Positions 17,130-25,822 of a DNA stretch of 64,000 nucleotides are shown piece after piece. The stretch comes from Blastococcus saxobsidens. Its GTDB lineage: Bacteria; Actinomycetota; Actinomycetes; Mycobacteriales; Geodermatophilaceae. The DNA lies in the NCBI RefSeq assembly GCF_010682065.1, contig NZ_JAAGWG010000002.1, forward strand, positions 332,542-396,541, read 5' to 3'. The translations under genes were made by a program, and so were the position numbers. The notes beneath the pieces were generated by a model. That model was not told the origin of the DNA. It made no database searches and was given only the letters and a program-made list of their open reading frames with translations. The first letter of the stretch is position 1; every line of letters starts with the position of its first letter.

Positions 17130-17585
17130 TCAGCCCTCGGTGCCGCCGAGCTCGGTCAGGGCCTGGCGCAGCGCCGCCACCCGGTCGGCACCGAGCGTGG
17201 CGGCCAGCGCCGACTCGTGCGCGCGCACCAGCCCCTCCCACCGCCGCAGCCGGTGCCGGCCGGGGTCGGACAGGTGGACGACGACCTTGCGGCCGTCGTC
17301 GGCGTGCGGCAGCCGGTAGGCCAGCGTCTGGTCGACGGCGGCGTCGACGAGCCGGGTGCAGGTGGGGGCCGGCAGGTGCAGCGCGGCGACCAGCTCCCCC
17401 ATGGTGCGGCCGCCACCGGCCAGCGCCCGGAGCAGCCGGTAGCCGTCGAGCGTGGCGCCGTCCTCGGCGAGCGCGGCGGCGACCCCGCCGGCCACCCGGC
17501 GCTGGGTGACCGTCAGCAGCTCGACCAGGTCGTCGGTGACGTGCTCCGCGCGCGCCCCGGCGGCGCCGCGACCTCCCGGAAACAT
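17130..17585 (-). CDS. MarR-family transcriptional regulator
   Basis: A 151-residue winged-helix protein. The DNA-recognition region is 'GGRTMGELVAALHLPAPTCTRLVDAAVD', followed by the wing 'YRLPHADDGRKVVVHLSDPGRHRL', then a C-terminal dimerisation helix. It probably represses or activates the divergent amide-utilisation genes, whose first start codon is only 21 nt away. ATG 17585 is preceded by a -10-like TATGGT at 6 nt, indicating a leaderless mRNA. Confidence 0.85.
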   Translation of the reverse strand: MFPGGRGAAGARAEHVTDDLVELLTVTQRRVAGGVAAALAEDGATLDGYRLLRALAGGGRTMGELVAALHLPAPTCTRLVDAAVDQTLAYRLPHADDGRKVVVHLSDPGRHRLRRWEGLVRAHESALAATLGADRVAALRQALTELGGTEG

Positions 17586-17591
17586 GGGGGC

Positions 17592-17601
17592 ACCATACTT
17601 C
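17592..17601. promoter_or_regulatory. Overlapping divergent -10 boxes of the MarR and AmiC-like genes
   Basis: On the minus strand TATGGT (17597-17592) lies 6 nt before the MarR ATG. On the plus strand TACTTC (17596-17601) lies 5 nt before the GTG at 17607. The two boxes share two bases, so both promoters cannot be occupied at once. Start codons are separated by only 21 nt. Confidence 0.45.
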
Positions 17602-17606
17602 TCTGC

Positions 17607-18650
17607 GTGTCCGGCTCCCCCCGCCCGCTGGACCCGTGGGAGCTCCTGCTCACGGGTCCCGAGACCGGCGTGCTGCACGTCGGGCTCGCGGTGCCGCTGT
17701 CGGGGCCGCTGGCGCTCACCGCGCCCTCGGCCCTGGACCTCGCGGGCCTGGCTGTCGACGAGGTGAACGCCGTCGGCGGGGTGGACGGCCGCGAGGTGCG
17801 GCTGGTGGCCGTCGACTCCGGTCGCGCGCCGGCGGTCGTGGCGGCCGAGGCGGCGGCGCTGTTCGAGGCGGGCGCCTTCGACGTCCTGGTCGGCTTCCAC
17901 ACCAGCGACGTCCACCGGGCCCTGGAACGGGTGCTGCCGCCCGGTGCCCGCTACGTCTACACCCCGCCGCACGAGGGCGGGCGGCAGCGGCCCGGGGTGC
18001 TCCGCACCGGCACCTCGCCGGGCGAGCAGCACGCCGCCGCGCTGGACTGGCTGGTGCGCCATCGCCGGGCCCGGCGCTGGGTGCTCCTGGGCACCGACTA
18101 CGTCTGGCCGCGGGCCGTGCACCGGGCCGCGCACCGGGCGCTGGCCGGGACGGGAGCCGAGGTGGTCGGCGAGGCGCTGGTGCCCTTCGGGCCCACCGAC
18201 ATGGGGCCGCTGCTGGACCTCGTGCGGCGCACGCGTGCCGACGGCGTGCTGCTGAGCATGGTCGGGCGCGACCTGGTCACGTTCAACCGCGAGTTCGTCC
18301 GCGCCGGGCTCGACCGGCGGGTGGTGCGGCTGTCGGGCGCGCTGGAGGAGAACGGCCTCTACGCCGTGGGCGGCGACGGCACCGGCGAGCTCTACGCCTG
18401 CATGCCCTCGTTCGCCTCCGGCGGCGAGGGGCCCGACGAGGCGCAGCTGGCACTGGAGGAGCGGCACGCCACCCGCTCCGGGCCGAGCGCGCCGGTGGTC
18501 TGCGCCTACGCCCGCGGGCTCTACGACGGCGTCCGGCTGGCCGTCTCCCCCGGCGGCACGCGGCGCGGGTCGCGGCGCACCGCCCCCGCCCGGCTGGCCC
18601 TGGCCGAGGGTCTGACGCTGCGCGAGATCCCGGGTCTTCTCACCGCTTGA
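17607..18650 (+). CDS. AmiC-like cytoplasmic amide-sensor / substrate-binding-protein fold
   Basis: A 347-residue type I periplasmic-binding-fold protein without a signal peptide or lipobox. 'LHVGLAVPLSGPLALTAPSALDLAGLAVDEVNAVGGVDGREVRLVAVDSG' is the typical N-terminal lobe of the amide/urea-binding AmiC-FmdD group, and 'ADGVLLSMVGRDLVTFNREFVRAGLD' the second lobe. Absence of an export signal and a position between a MarR gene and permease/acetamidase genes favour a cytoplasmic sensor like AmiC over a transport protein, and no ABC permease is nearby. The GTG start at 17607 is set by the adjacent -10 box. Confidence 0.7.
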   Translation: MSGSPRPLDPWELLLTGPETGVLHVGLAVPLSGPLALTAPSALDLAGLAVDEVNAVGGVDGREVRLVAVDSGRAPAVVAAEAAALFEAGAFDVLVGFHTSDVHRALERVLPPGARYVYTPPHEGGRQRPGVLRTGTSPGEQHAAALDWLVRHRRARRWVLLGTDYVWPRAVHRAAHRALAGTGAEVVGEALVPFGPTDMGPLLDLVRRTRADGVLLSMVGRDLVTFNREFVRAGLDRRVVRLSGALEENGLYAVGGDGTGELYACMPSFASGGEGPDEAQLALEERHATRSGPSAPVVCAYARGLYDGVRLAVSPGGTRRGSRRTAPARLALAEGLTLREIPGLLTA

Positions 18651-18687
18651 GACGGTACTTCCAGATGGAAGGAAACCGTCCTACTCT
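18651..18687 (+). promoter_or_regulatory. Nested palindromic operator and -10 box ahead of the permease
   Basis: Immediately after the stop of the AmiC-like gene lies an outer repeat GACGGT (18651-18656)/ACCGTC (18675-18680) enclosing CTTCCA (18658-18663)/TGGAAG (18666-18671). A -10-like TACTCT follows at 18682-18687, so a protein bound to the palindrome would cover the -35 region. The structure could also fold in RNA as an attenuator. A binding site for the adjacent MarR protein is the simplest reading. Confidence 0.55.
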
Positions 18688-18732
18688 GCTGGCGCCCGGC
18701 ACCGCACCGGGATGACACGGAGGAAACCGCGC

Positions 18733-20163
18733 ATGAGCGAACCCCGCACCACCAACGGCCCCACCCTCGGCGGCGTGACGCCCGCCGCGAGCGAGCAGGG
18801 CGTGGAGTCCTTCGGCTACAAGCAGGAGCTGAAGCGCTCGCTGAGCTTCAGCGACCTGCTGGTCTACGGCCTGGTCTTCATGGTCCCGATCGCACCGTTC
18901 GGCATCTTCGGCGGCGTCTTCCAGGCCTCCGGCGGCATGGTGGCGCTGGCCTACGTCGTGGGCGGGCTGGCGATGGCCTTCACCGCCGCGTCCTACTCGC
19001 AGATGTCGCGCGCCTTCCCGATGGCCGGCTCCGTCTACACCTACGCCGGGCGCGGCATCGCCCGTCCGGTGGGCTTCATCGCCGGGTGGATGGTCCTGCT
19101 GGACTACCTGCTCATCCCTGGCCTGCTGTACCTGATCTCCGGCTTCGCGATGAACTCGATCGTGCCCGGGGTGCCGGTCTGGATCTGGGTCGTGGCGTTC
19201 GTCGTCCTGAACACGATCGTCAACTACTTCGGCATCGAGTTCACCGCCCGGGTGAACAAGATCGTGCTCGTCGCCGAGCTGGTCGTGCTGGCCGTCTTCC
19301 TCGTCCTCGGCGTCGTCGCGCTCTCCTCCGGCGAGGGGCGCGGGTGGGACCTCTCGCCGATCTACGACGCCGACACCTTCTCCCTGGAGCTGGTCTTCGG
19401 CGCGGTCTCCATCGCGGTGCTCAGCTTCCTGGGCTTCGACGCCATCTCCACCCTCGCCGAGGAGAACCGCGACTCCGCCCGCTCCCTCGGCAAGGCGATG
19501 ATCGGCGCGCTGGTGCTCGCCGGGACGCTGTTCGTCGTCCAGACCTGGGTCGCCGCGCTGCTCGTGCCCGACCCGGACACCCTGATCGCCGAGGGCGACG
19601 CCGCCGGCACCGCCTTCTACGACGCCGCCGAGGTCGCCGGCGGCGCGTGGCTGGGCACGCTGACCGCCGTCGCCACCGCCATCGCGTGGGGCTTCGCCAA
19701 CTCGCTGGTCGCCCAGGCCGCCACCTCGCGGCTGCTGTTCGCGATGGCCCGCGACCGCCAGCTGCCGAGCTTCCTCGCCACGGTGCACCCGGTCCGGCGC
19801 GTGCCGGTGAACGCCACGTTCCTGGTCGCCGCCATCTCCCTGGCGCTGGGCATCTACATGAGCACCCGCGACGACGGAATCACCCTGCTGTCCACGCTGG
19901 TCAACTTCGGCGCCCTGTCGGCCTTCCTGCTGCTGCACGTGTCGGTGGTGGTCCACTACGTCGGCCGGCTGGGCAGCCGGAACTGGTGGCTGCACCTGGT
20001 GGTGCCGGTCGTCGGGTTCGCGATCCTGGCCTACGTCGTCTACAACGCCCAGGTGGCCGCGCAGGAGCTCGGCTTCGTGTGGTTCGCCATCGGCATCGTG
20101 CTGCTGGTGTTCCTGCTGGCCACCGGACGCAAGCCCGAGCTCAAGACGGAGGAGAACCTGTGA
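18733..20163 (+). CDS. APC-superfamily amino acid/amide permease
   Basis: A 476-residue permease with about 12 hydrophobic helices. After a soluble N-terminus, 'LSFSDLLVYGLVFMVPIAPFGIFGGVFQASGGMVALAYVVG' forms TM1-TM2 of the APC fold, with the conserved 'SYSQMSRAFPMAGSVYTYAGRGI' re-entrant region after it. Uptake of an amide, amine or amino acid is expected; being coupled to an acetamidase it probably imports that enzyme's substrate. ATG 18733 is chosen because GGAGGA lies 9 nt upstream, rather than ATG 18712. Its stop overlaps the acetamidase start. Confidence 0.85.
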   Translation: MSEPRTTNGPTLGGVTPAASEQGVESFGYKQELKRSLSFSDLLVYGLVFMVPIAPFGIFGGVFQASGGMVALAYVVGGLAMAFTAASYSQMSRAFPMAGSVYTYAGRGIARPVGFIAGWMVLLDYLLIPGLLYLISGFAMNSIVPGVPVWIWVVAFVVLNTIVNYFGIEFTARVNKIVLVAELVVLAVFLVLGVVALSSGEGRGWDLSPIYDADTFSLELVFGAVSIAVLSFLGFDAISTLAEENRDSARSLGKAMIGALVLAGTLFVVQTWVAALLVPDPDTLIAEGDAAGTAFYDAAEVAGGAWLGTLTAVATAIAWGFANSLVAQAATSRLLFAMARDRQLPSFLATVHPVRRVPVNATFLVAAISLALGIYMSTRDDGITLLSTLVNFGALSAFLLLHVSVVVHYVGRLGSRNWWLHLVVPVVGFAILAYVVYNAQVAAQELGFVWFAIGIVLLVFLLATGRKPELKTEENL

Positions 20164-21185
20164 GCCTGGAGGTCGTCGCCCTCGACCCGACCCCCGAGCA
20201 GTACCGCTACGTCTTCGGCGGTGCGCCGGAACCGCTGCTGCGGGTCCGGCCGGGCACGGTCGTCGAGCTGACCACCGAGGACTGCTTCGGCGGCCGGGTG
20301 ACCAGCACCGGCGACCTGCCGAGTGCGGTCTGCGACTTCTCGCAGCTGAACCCGGTCACCGGCCCGATCCACGTCGAGGGCGCCGAGCCCGGCGACACGG
20401 TCGCGGTGCACTTCGTGGAGATCGCGCCGGCCCGCGACTGGGCGGTGTCCACGACGTTCCCGCACTTCGGGGCGCTCACCGCCACCCACAGCACGGCAAT
20501 GCTGCACGACCCGCTCGAGGAGGTCGTGTGGGTCTACGAGGTGGACCGGGAGCGGGGCACCTGCCTCTTCCGGCCGCGCCGCGGCGGCCCGGAGGTCGAG
20601 CTGCCGCTCGACCCGATGCACGGCACCGTGGGCGTCGCGCCGGCCGGCGGCGAGGTGTTCGCCACCATCACCCCGGGGGCGCACGGCGGGAACATGGACA
20701 CCCCGGAGCTGCGTGCGGGGGCGACGGCGTACTTCGGCGTCAACGTGCCCGGCGCACAGCTGGCCATCGGCGACGGGCACTGCCGGCAGGGCGAGGGCGA
20801 GGTGTGCGGCACCGCGGTCGAGGCGGCCATGCGCACCGTCGTCGTCGTCGACCTGATCAAGGGCACGGGCACCCCCTGGCCGCGGCTGGAGACCGACGAC
20901 TTCATCATGTCGACCGGCTCCACCCGCCCGCTGGAGGACGCCTACCGGGTGAGCCAGCACGACCTGGTGACCTGGACCGCCGAGCTCACCGGATGGGACA
21001 CGCTGGACGCCTACCAGCTGGTGAGCCAGGCCGGGCTCGCCCCGGTCGGCAACGTCGTGGACACGAACTACACGATGGTCGCGAAGCTGGCCAAGCAGTA
21101 CCTGGGCCGCGAGGGCGTGACCGTCGCCGACGGCGTGCACGACCGGCTGCGGCAGACCGGGGCGGCCTACCTCGCCCAGCGCTGA
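20160..21185 (+). CDS. Acetamidase/formamidase (FmdA_AmdA family)
   Basis: A 341-residue enzyme of the FmdA/AmdA family that hydrolyses short amides to acid plus ammonia. Signatures include 'VELTTEDCFGGRVTS', 'GPIHVEGAEPGDTVAVHFVEIAP', 'PMHGTVGVAPAGGEVFATITPGAHGGNMDTPELRAGATAYFGV' and 'GDGHCRQGEGEVCGTAVE', the last containing expected zinc and active-site residues. The GTG start overlaps the permease stop (GTGA), showing translational coupling. It works with the upstream permease and AmiC-like sensor in amide nitrogen use. Confidence 0.9.
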   Translation: MSLEVVALDPTPEQYRYVFGGAPEPLLRVRPGTVVELTTEDCFGGRVTSTGDLPSAVCDFSQLNPVTGPIHVEGAEPGDTVAVHFVEIAPARDWAVSTTFPHFGALTATHSTAMLHDPLEEVVWVYEVDRERGTCLFRPRRGGPEVELPLDPMHGTVGVAPAGGEVFATITPGAHGGNMDTPELRAGATAYFGVNVPGAQLAIGDGHCRQGEGEVCGTAVEAAMRTVVVVDLIKGTGTPWPRLETDDFIMSTGSTRPLEDAYRVSQHDLVTWTAELTGWDTLDAYQLVSQAGLAPVGNVVDTNYTMVAKLAKQYLGREGVTVADGVHDRLRQTGAAYLAQR

Positions 21186-21193
21186 GGCCGCCG

Positions 21194-21233
21194 GGGTCGT
21201 CGCCGTGTCGGCATGTCGACACGGCGACGACCC
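21194..21233. terminator. Perfect 17-bp hairpin between convergent genes
   Basis: Arms 21194-21210 and 21217-21233 pair perfectly across a 6-nt loop, 9 nt after the acetamidase stop and 42 nt from the stop of the convergent gene. It should terminate transcription from both sides, although no T-tract is present. Confidence 0.75.
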
Positions 21234-21274
21234 GACACGGCGACTCCTCGACAGGGCCGCCCCGCGCCCGGTCG

Positions 21275-21868
21275 TCAGCGACGCAGCGCGCGCAGCAGCT
21301 TCCCGACCCCGAGCGCGGCCGCACCCGCACCGGCCACCCACGGCCCGACCACGATCACCGGGTCCAGCAGGTGGTGGCGGGCGTCGGACCGCCCCTTCCG
21401 GGAGCCGACGCCGCCGCGGGTGAACTCGGCGCGCACCCCGGTCGCCGGCACGTCCGGACGCGTGGAGGCGAAGGACCGCAGGTGGCTGCCCCAGGCGTCC
21501 ACCCGGTCGCCGGCGATGAGCAGCATCCAGTGCGCCAGCCGGCCCTCGCCGAAGCGGACGTAGGCGAGCCGGCGGATGGCGCCGGAGACTCCGTGCAGCG
21601 GCTGGGCGGTGCCGAAGACCGGGGTGACGAACGCGTGCTCGATGGAACGCTCGCGCCCCTCGGCACCGGGCTGCCGCTCGGGGAAGTCCCAGTGCGCGCC
21701 GGAGGTGCCCGGGGCGTACTGCAGCTTGGGGTTCGACGGGCGGTCGGCCGGGTCGAGGTCGGCGCCCCAGCCGGGGATGCGGGCCCGCAGCTCCTCCCGG
21801 CTCGGCGGCGGGGTGCGCTTGTCGCTGACGTAGACGGTGGGGACGCCGTCCTCGTGGTTCTCGGTCAC
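21275..21868 (-). CDS. Hypothetical protein with C-terminal membrane helix
   Basis: A 197-residue protein from GTG 21868 with a GGAGAG Shine-Dalgarno. It is mainly soluble (WGADLDPADRPSNPKLQYAPGTSGAHWDFPERQPG..., 'GEGRLAHWMLLIAGDRVDAWGSHLRSF') and ends with one hydrophobic helix (PVIVVGPWVAGAGAAALGVGKLL) and a basic tail, like a tail-anchored protein. It lies just downstream of the zinc alcohol dehydrogenase start in opposite gene order (same strand, 14 nt after that gene's stop). I do not recognise the family. Confidence 0.6.
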   Translation of the reverse strand: MTENHEDGVPTVYVSDKRTPPPSREELRARIPGWGADLDPADRPSNPKLQYAPGTSGAHWDFPERQPGAEGRERSIEHAFVTPVFGTAQPLHGVSGAIRRLAYVRFGEGRLAHWMLLIAGDRVDAWGSHLRSFASTRPDVPATGVRAEFTRGGVGSRKGRSDARHHLLDPVIVVGPWVAGAGAAALGVGKLLRALRR

Positions 21869-21882
21869 GGTGGCTCCTCTCC

Positions 21883-23031
21883 TCAGGACGCGCTGGGCAC
21901 GATGAGCGGCTTGATGCAGCCGTCGAGCTTGGCCGAGAACACGTGGTAGGCCTCGGCGATGTCCTCCAGCGGGAAGCGGTGGGTCACCATCTCCCGCGGC
22001 GTCAGGTGGCCGTTGCGCACGTGCTCGAACATCCGCGGCCACTGCCGCTTGACCGGGGTCTGGTTCATCCGCAGCGTCAGCCCCTTGTTCAGCGCGTCGC
22101 CGAACTTCACCAGGTTCGGGATCGGCCCGTAGGCGCCGACCACCGAGACGGTGCCGCCCTTGCGCACGCCGTCGATCGCCCAGTTGAGCGCGACCGGCGA
22201 GCCGCCCTGCAGCTTGAGCTTGGTCCCGGTCACCTGCATGAGGAGGTTGCCGTCGGCCTCCGCCCCCACCGCGTCGATGACGACGTCGGCCCCCAGGAAG
22301 TCGGTCTGCCGCTTCATCTCGACGACGACGTCGTCGATCTCGTCGTAGTTCCACACCTCGGCGTGCGCCATCGTCCGGGCCTTCTCCAGGCGCTCCGGCA
22401 GGTGGTCGACGACGATCACCCGGCCGGCCCCCATCAGCCACGAGGACTGCGCGGCGATCAGCCCGACCGGGCCGGCGCCCAGGACGACCACCGTGTCGCC
22501 CTCGACGATCTCGCCGAGCTGGGCACCGAAGTAGCCGGTCGCCGCCGCGTCGGTCAGCAGCACGGCGTCCTCGTCGTGCATCCAGTCGGGGATCTTCACC
22601 GGGCCGACGTCGGCGAAGGGCACCCGCACGTACTCGGCCTGGCCGCCGTCGTAGCCGCCGGTGGTGTGCGAGTAGCCGTAGATGCCACCGACCGCCGTCG
22701 CGTTCGGGTTGACGTTGTGGCAGTTGGAGTACAGGCCGCGGGTGCAGAACCAGCAGCTGCCGCAGAAGATGTTGAACGGCACCATCACCCGGTCGCCGAC
22801 CTGCAGGTTCTGCACCGAGGGGCCGACCTGCTCCACGACGCCGATGAACTCGTGGCCGAACGTGTGCCCGACCCGGGTGTCCGGCATCAGGCCGTGGTAG
22901 AGGTGCAGGTCGGAGCCGCAGATCGCGGCCAGGGTGACCCGCACGATCGCGTCGTTCGGGTGCTCGATCGGGGGGATGTCCTTCTCCTCGACCCGGATCT
23001 TGTACGGGCCGCGGTACGTCATCGCTCGCAT
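21883..23031 (-). CDS. Zinc-dependent alcohol dehydrogenase (formaldehyde-dehydrogenase-like MDR)
   Basis: A 382-residue medium-chain dehydrogenase. Catalytic zinc ligands are in 'ICGSDLHLYHG' (Cys38) and 'GHEFIG' (His60, Glu61); the structural zinc is held by Cys90, Cys93, Cys96 and Cys104. 'VVVLGAGPVGLIAAQ' is the NAD-binding Rossmann motif. The long 'TTGGYDGGQAEYVRVPFADVGPVKIPD' loop is typical of the FdhA/class III-like branch acting on formaldehyde adducts or general alcohols. ATG 23031 has GGAG upstream. It and the coupled downstream unknown gene form a two-gene unit. Confidence 0.85.
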   Translation of the reverse strand: MRAMTYRGPYKIRVEEKDIPPIEHPNDAIVRVTLAAICGSDLHLYHGLMPDTRVGHTFGHEFIGVVEQVGPSVQNLQVGDRVMVPFNIFCGSCWFCTRGLYSNCHNVNPNATAVGGIYGYSHTTGGYDGGQAEYVRVPFADVGPVKIPDWMHDEDAVLLTDAAATGYFGAQLGEIVEGDTVVVLGAGPVGLIAAQSSWLMGAGRVIVVDHLPERLEKARTMAHAEVWNYDEIDDVVVEMKRQTDFLGADVVIDAVGAEADGNLLMQVTGTKLKLQGGSPVALNWAIDGVRKGGTVSVVGAYGPIPNLVKFGDALNKGLTLRMNQTPVKRQWPRMFEHVRNGHLTPREMVTHRFPLEDIAEAYHVFSAKLDGCIKPLIVPSAS

Positions 23032-23186
23032 GCAGACTCCTGGAGGGGTGGCGCTCCGGGAACCACCACGGAGCTGCCGGTGCCGCCCCCGCTGCTGGAG
23101 GCGTCGCTCCCCCGTGTCTGTCCCTCCGGCGGCCCGGCTAACCCCTCTCCGCCCACCCCGTGCGGCCCCGCCGGAGGCGGCCGGGG

Positions 23187-24065
23187 TCAGCCCAGCGGCG
23201 GGAGGGCGGCCAGCAGGCGCACCGCATCCGCGCTCGCCGCGGCGTCGTGCACCCGCACACCCCAGGCACCGGCCCGTGCGGCCAGCACCGTCGTCGCCAC
23301 CGTGGCGGCGTCGCGGCGGTCGGCCGGCCGGGGCCCGCCGTCGGCGTCGGCCAGGACCGCACCGAGGAAGCGCTTGCGGGAGGCGCCGACCAGCAGTGGG
23401 AACCCGAGACCGGTCAGCCGGTCCAGGGAGGCCAGCAGGGCCAGGTCGTGCGCCGGCAGCTTGGCGAACCCCAGCCCCGGGTCGAGCACCAGCCGCTGGG
23501 AGTCCACCCCGGCCGCCAGGGCGACGTCGACCCGCGCCAGCAGCTCCTCGCGCACCTGGTCCACGACGTCGCGGTACTCCGCGCCGGCGTACATCTGCCG
23601 GCTGGGGCCCCGCCAGTGCGTGAGCACCCACGGCACGCCCGTGGCCGCGACGACCTCGGCCATCGCCGGGTCCGCGAGCCCGCCGCTGACGTCGTTGACC
23701 AGCACCGCCCCGGCCTCGACCGCGGCCTCGGCGACCCGTGCGCGCATGGTGTCCACGCTGACCGCTACCCCGGCCGCGGCCAGCTCGGCGACGACCGGCC
23801 GCACCCGCCGGAGCTCCTCGTCCGCGTCCACCCGCCCGGCGCCCGGCCGGGTCGACTCGCCACCGACGTCGACGTAGTCGGCACCCGCCGCCGCGAGGGC
23901 CAGGCCGTGCTCGACGGCCACCCCGGTGGTCGACCAGAGCCCGCCGTCGGAGAACGAGTCGGGGGTGACGTTGAGGATGCCCACCACGACGCACCGGCCG
24001 TGCGGCGGGCGGACGATCGCCGGCGTCCGGGCGGCGGACGGTCGGGCGGCGGCCCTCATCAGCAT
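23187..24065 (-). CDS. folP: Dihydropteroate synthase
   Basis: A 292-residue TIM-barrel enzyme that condenses pABA with the pterin pyrophosphate to dihydropteroate. 'VVGILNVTPDSFSDGG' is the pterin-phosphate loop, 'YVDVGGESTRPGAGRVDADEELRRV' the second conserved loop, and 'LVLDPGLGFAKL', 'PLLVGASRKRFLG' and a C-terminal 'GVRVHDAA' (in place of the common RVHDV) complete the set. ATG 24065 is chosen, with GGAGGAGG about 10 nt upstream. A lone folate gene here, but the window also holds pabB-pabC, folD, metF, purU and a 5-formyl-THF cyclo-ligase. Confidence 0.92.
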   Translation of the reverse strand: MLMRAAARPSAARTPAIVRPPHGRCVVVGILNVTPDSFSDGGLWSTTGVAVEHGLALAAAGADYVDVGGESTRPGAGRVDADEELRRVRPVVAELAAAGVAVSVDTMRARVAEAAVEAGAVLVNDVSGGLADPAMAEVVAATGVPWVLTHWRGPSRQMYAGAEYRDVVDQVREELLARVDVALAAGVDSQRLVLDPGLGFAKLPAHDLALLASLDRLTGLGFPLLVGASRKRFLGAVLADADGGPRPADRRDAATVATTVLAARAGAWGVRVHDAAASADAVRLLAALPPLG

Positions 24066-24222
24066 CCGTCCGCTCCTCCTCCGCCGGGCCGGCTCCGCAC
24101 AGCCGGGCCGGACTGCGACGGTAGGTCGACCGGTGCGTGCGGTGGATCCCGCGGATGACGTGCCCGGGGGCTCGTCCCCGTCGCGCCCGGGATGCGACGG
24201 ATGACTCCCCCCGGACGTGCCC

Positions 24223-24254
24223 GTGGGGGTCCGCACCGCGGTGCGGACCCCCAC
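24223..24254 (-). terminator. Perfect 15-bp hairpin terminator after the aldehyde dehydrogenase
   Basis: Arms 24223-24237 and 24240-24254 pair perfectly around a 2-nt loop, 12 nt beyond the minus-strand aldehyde dehydrogenase stop. No U-tract follows. It also insulates folP downstream. Confidence 0.7.
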
Positions 24255-24265
24255 GAGCCGACCGG

Positions 24266-25729
24266 TCAGGCCGGGAAGCCGACCGAGTGGGTGTCCATGA
24301 ACTCCCGGAGACCCTCGATGCCCATCTCGCGGCCGAAGCCGCTGTGGTTGAACCCGCCGAAGGGCGCGCGCTCGTCGAGGAACGCCGCCCCGTGGCAGTT
24401 GACGAACGTGTACCCGGTGCGCAGCTGCGCGCCGATCTGCGCCGCCCGGTCCAGGTCCTCGGTCCACACCGACGAGCACAGGCCCGACCAGGTGTCGTTG
24501 GCGCGGGCCACCGCGTCCTCGACGTCGTCGAACGGCAGGATCGGCAGGGTCGGCCCGAACTGCTCCTCCCCGACGACGCGGGCGTCGTCGGACGGGTCGA
24601 GCACCAGGCTCGGCTTGAGGAAGTTGCCGACCGAGATGTCGGCACCGTCCACCGCCTCGCCGAACTCGCGCACCTCCGCGCCGGACTCGCGCGCCTGCGC
24701 GAGCAGCTCCAGCACGTACTCCTTCTGCCGGGTCTGGTGCAGCGGGCCCATCGTGACGCCCTCGTCCAGGCCGTGGCCCAGCTTGGTGGCCGACAGCAGG
24801 CCCGAGAGCCCCTCCACGACCTCGTCGTACCGGGAGCGGTGCACGTAGAGCCGCTTGGTCGCCATGCAGATCTGGCCGGTGGAGTCGAAGGTGCCGCCGA
24901 ACATCTTCTGCAGCGCCTCCGGGCCGAGGTCGGCGTCGGGCAGCACGATGGCCGGGTCGTTGCCGCCCAGCTCCAGCGCCACCCGGGTCAGCGACTCCGA
25001 CGCCATGGCCATGATCCGCTTGCCGCCGCCCGGGCTGCCGGTGAAGCAGACCTTCTTCACCCGGTCGTCCTGGATCAGCGCCGAGCCGATCTCGGCGTCG
25101 TGGCCGGTTACCACGTTCAGCACGCCGGGGGGCAGCAGCTCGGCCATCTTCTGCACCGTGCGGGTGGTGGCCAGCGGGGTGGTCGGCGGCGGCTTGACCA
25201 CCACGGTGTTGCCGGCCACCAGGGCGTAGGGCAGGGACGCGCCGAGGATCGCCATCGGCCAGTTGAACGGCACGATGATCGTCACGACGCCCAGCGGCAG
25301 GTACGACACCTCCGTCCGCCACGGCGGCGCCGGCAGGGTGACCTTGTCCGCCACCCGCTCGGCCAGCCCTCCGGCGAGCTGGCAGCGGTGCGCGAACACG
25401 ATCGAGTCGATGAACGACTCCATGCGGATCTTGCCGTTCTCGCGGGTCAGGATCTCCGCCGTCGCGTTCCGGTCGGCCTCGAGCGGGGCCAGCGCGGCGG
25501 TGATCATCTCCGCGCGCTCCTGCGGCGTGCGGGCGGCCCAGGCCGGGAAGGCGCGGTGCGCCGCGGCCACGGCCTCCTCGGCCTGCTTGGCGCTGGCGGC
25601 GCCGGCGTAGCCCACGACCGACCGGCCGTCGGACGGGTCGATCACCTGCAGGTGGTCATCGGTGCTGCGCACCTCGCCGGCGATGAACAGCTCGGTCCTG
25701 ATCTCCGGCAACTGATCCAGAGACACCAT
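24266..25729 (-). CDS. NAD(P)-dependent aldehyde dehydrogenase
   Basis: A 487-residue ALDH. The oxyanion Asn region 'VTIIVPFNWPMAI', NAD-binding 'CFTGSPGGGKRIM', general base Glu in 'VALELGGNDPAIV' and nucleophile Cys in 'DSTGQICMATKRLYVH' are all intact, followed by 'EEQFGPTLPILPF' and 'PFGGFNHSGFGREMG'. It oxidises an aldehyde, perhaps aromatic (vanillin-type) given the aromatic genes next door, but general aldehyde activity is equally possible. ATG 25729 follows GAGGAGAG; the upstream extension lacks similarity. Confidence 0.88.
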   Translation of the reverse strand: MVSLDQLPEIRTELFIAGEVRSTDDHLQVIDPSDGRSVVGYAGAASAKQAEEAVAAAHRAFPAWAARTPQERAEMITAALAPLEADRNATAEILTRENGKIRMESFIDSIVFAHRCQLAGGLAERVADKVTLPAPPWRTEVSYLPLGVVTIIVPFNWPMAILGASLPYALVAGNTVVVKPPPTTPLATTRTVQKMAELLPPGVLNVVTGHDAEIGSALIQDDRVKKVCFTGSPGGGKRIMAMASESLTRVALELGGNDPAIVLPDADLGPEALQKMFGGTFDSTGQICMATKRLYVHRSRYDEVVEGLSGLLSATKLGHGLDEGVTMGPLHQTRQKEYVLELLAQARESGAEVREFGEAVDGADISVGNFLKPSLVLDPSDDARVVGEEQFGPTLPILPFDDVEDAVARANDTWSGLCSSVWTEDLDRAAQIGAQLRTGYTFVNCHGAAFLDERAPFGGFNHSGFGREMGIEGLREFMDTHSVGFPA

Positions 25730-25822
25730 TGTTCTCTCCTCGGATAGGGATCGGGACCTGCGTCCGCAGGCCACGTGTGGGGGCGTCCCGGGAGGACGCG
25801 GCGACGGCCCGGGAGCGTGCGC

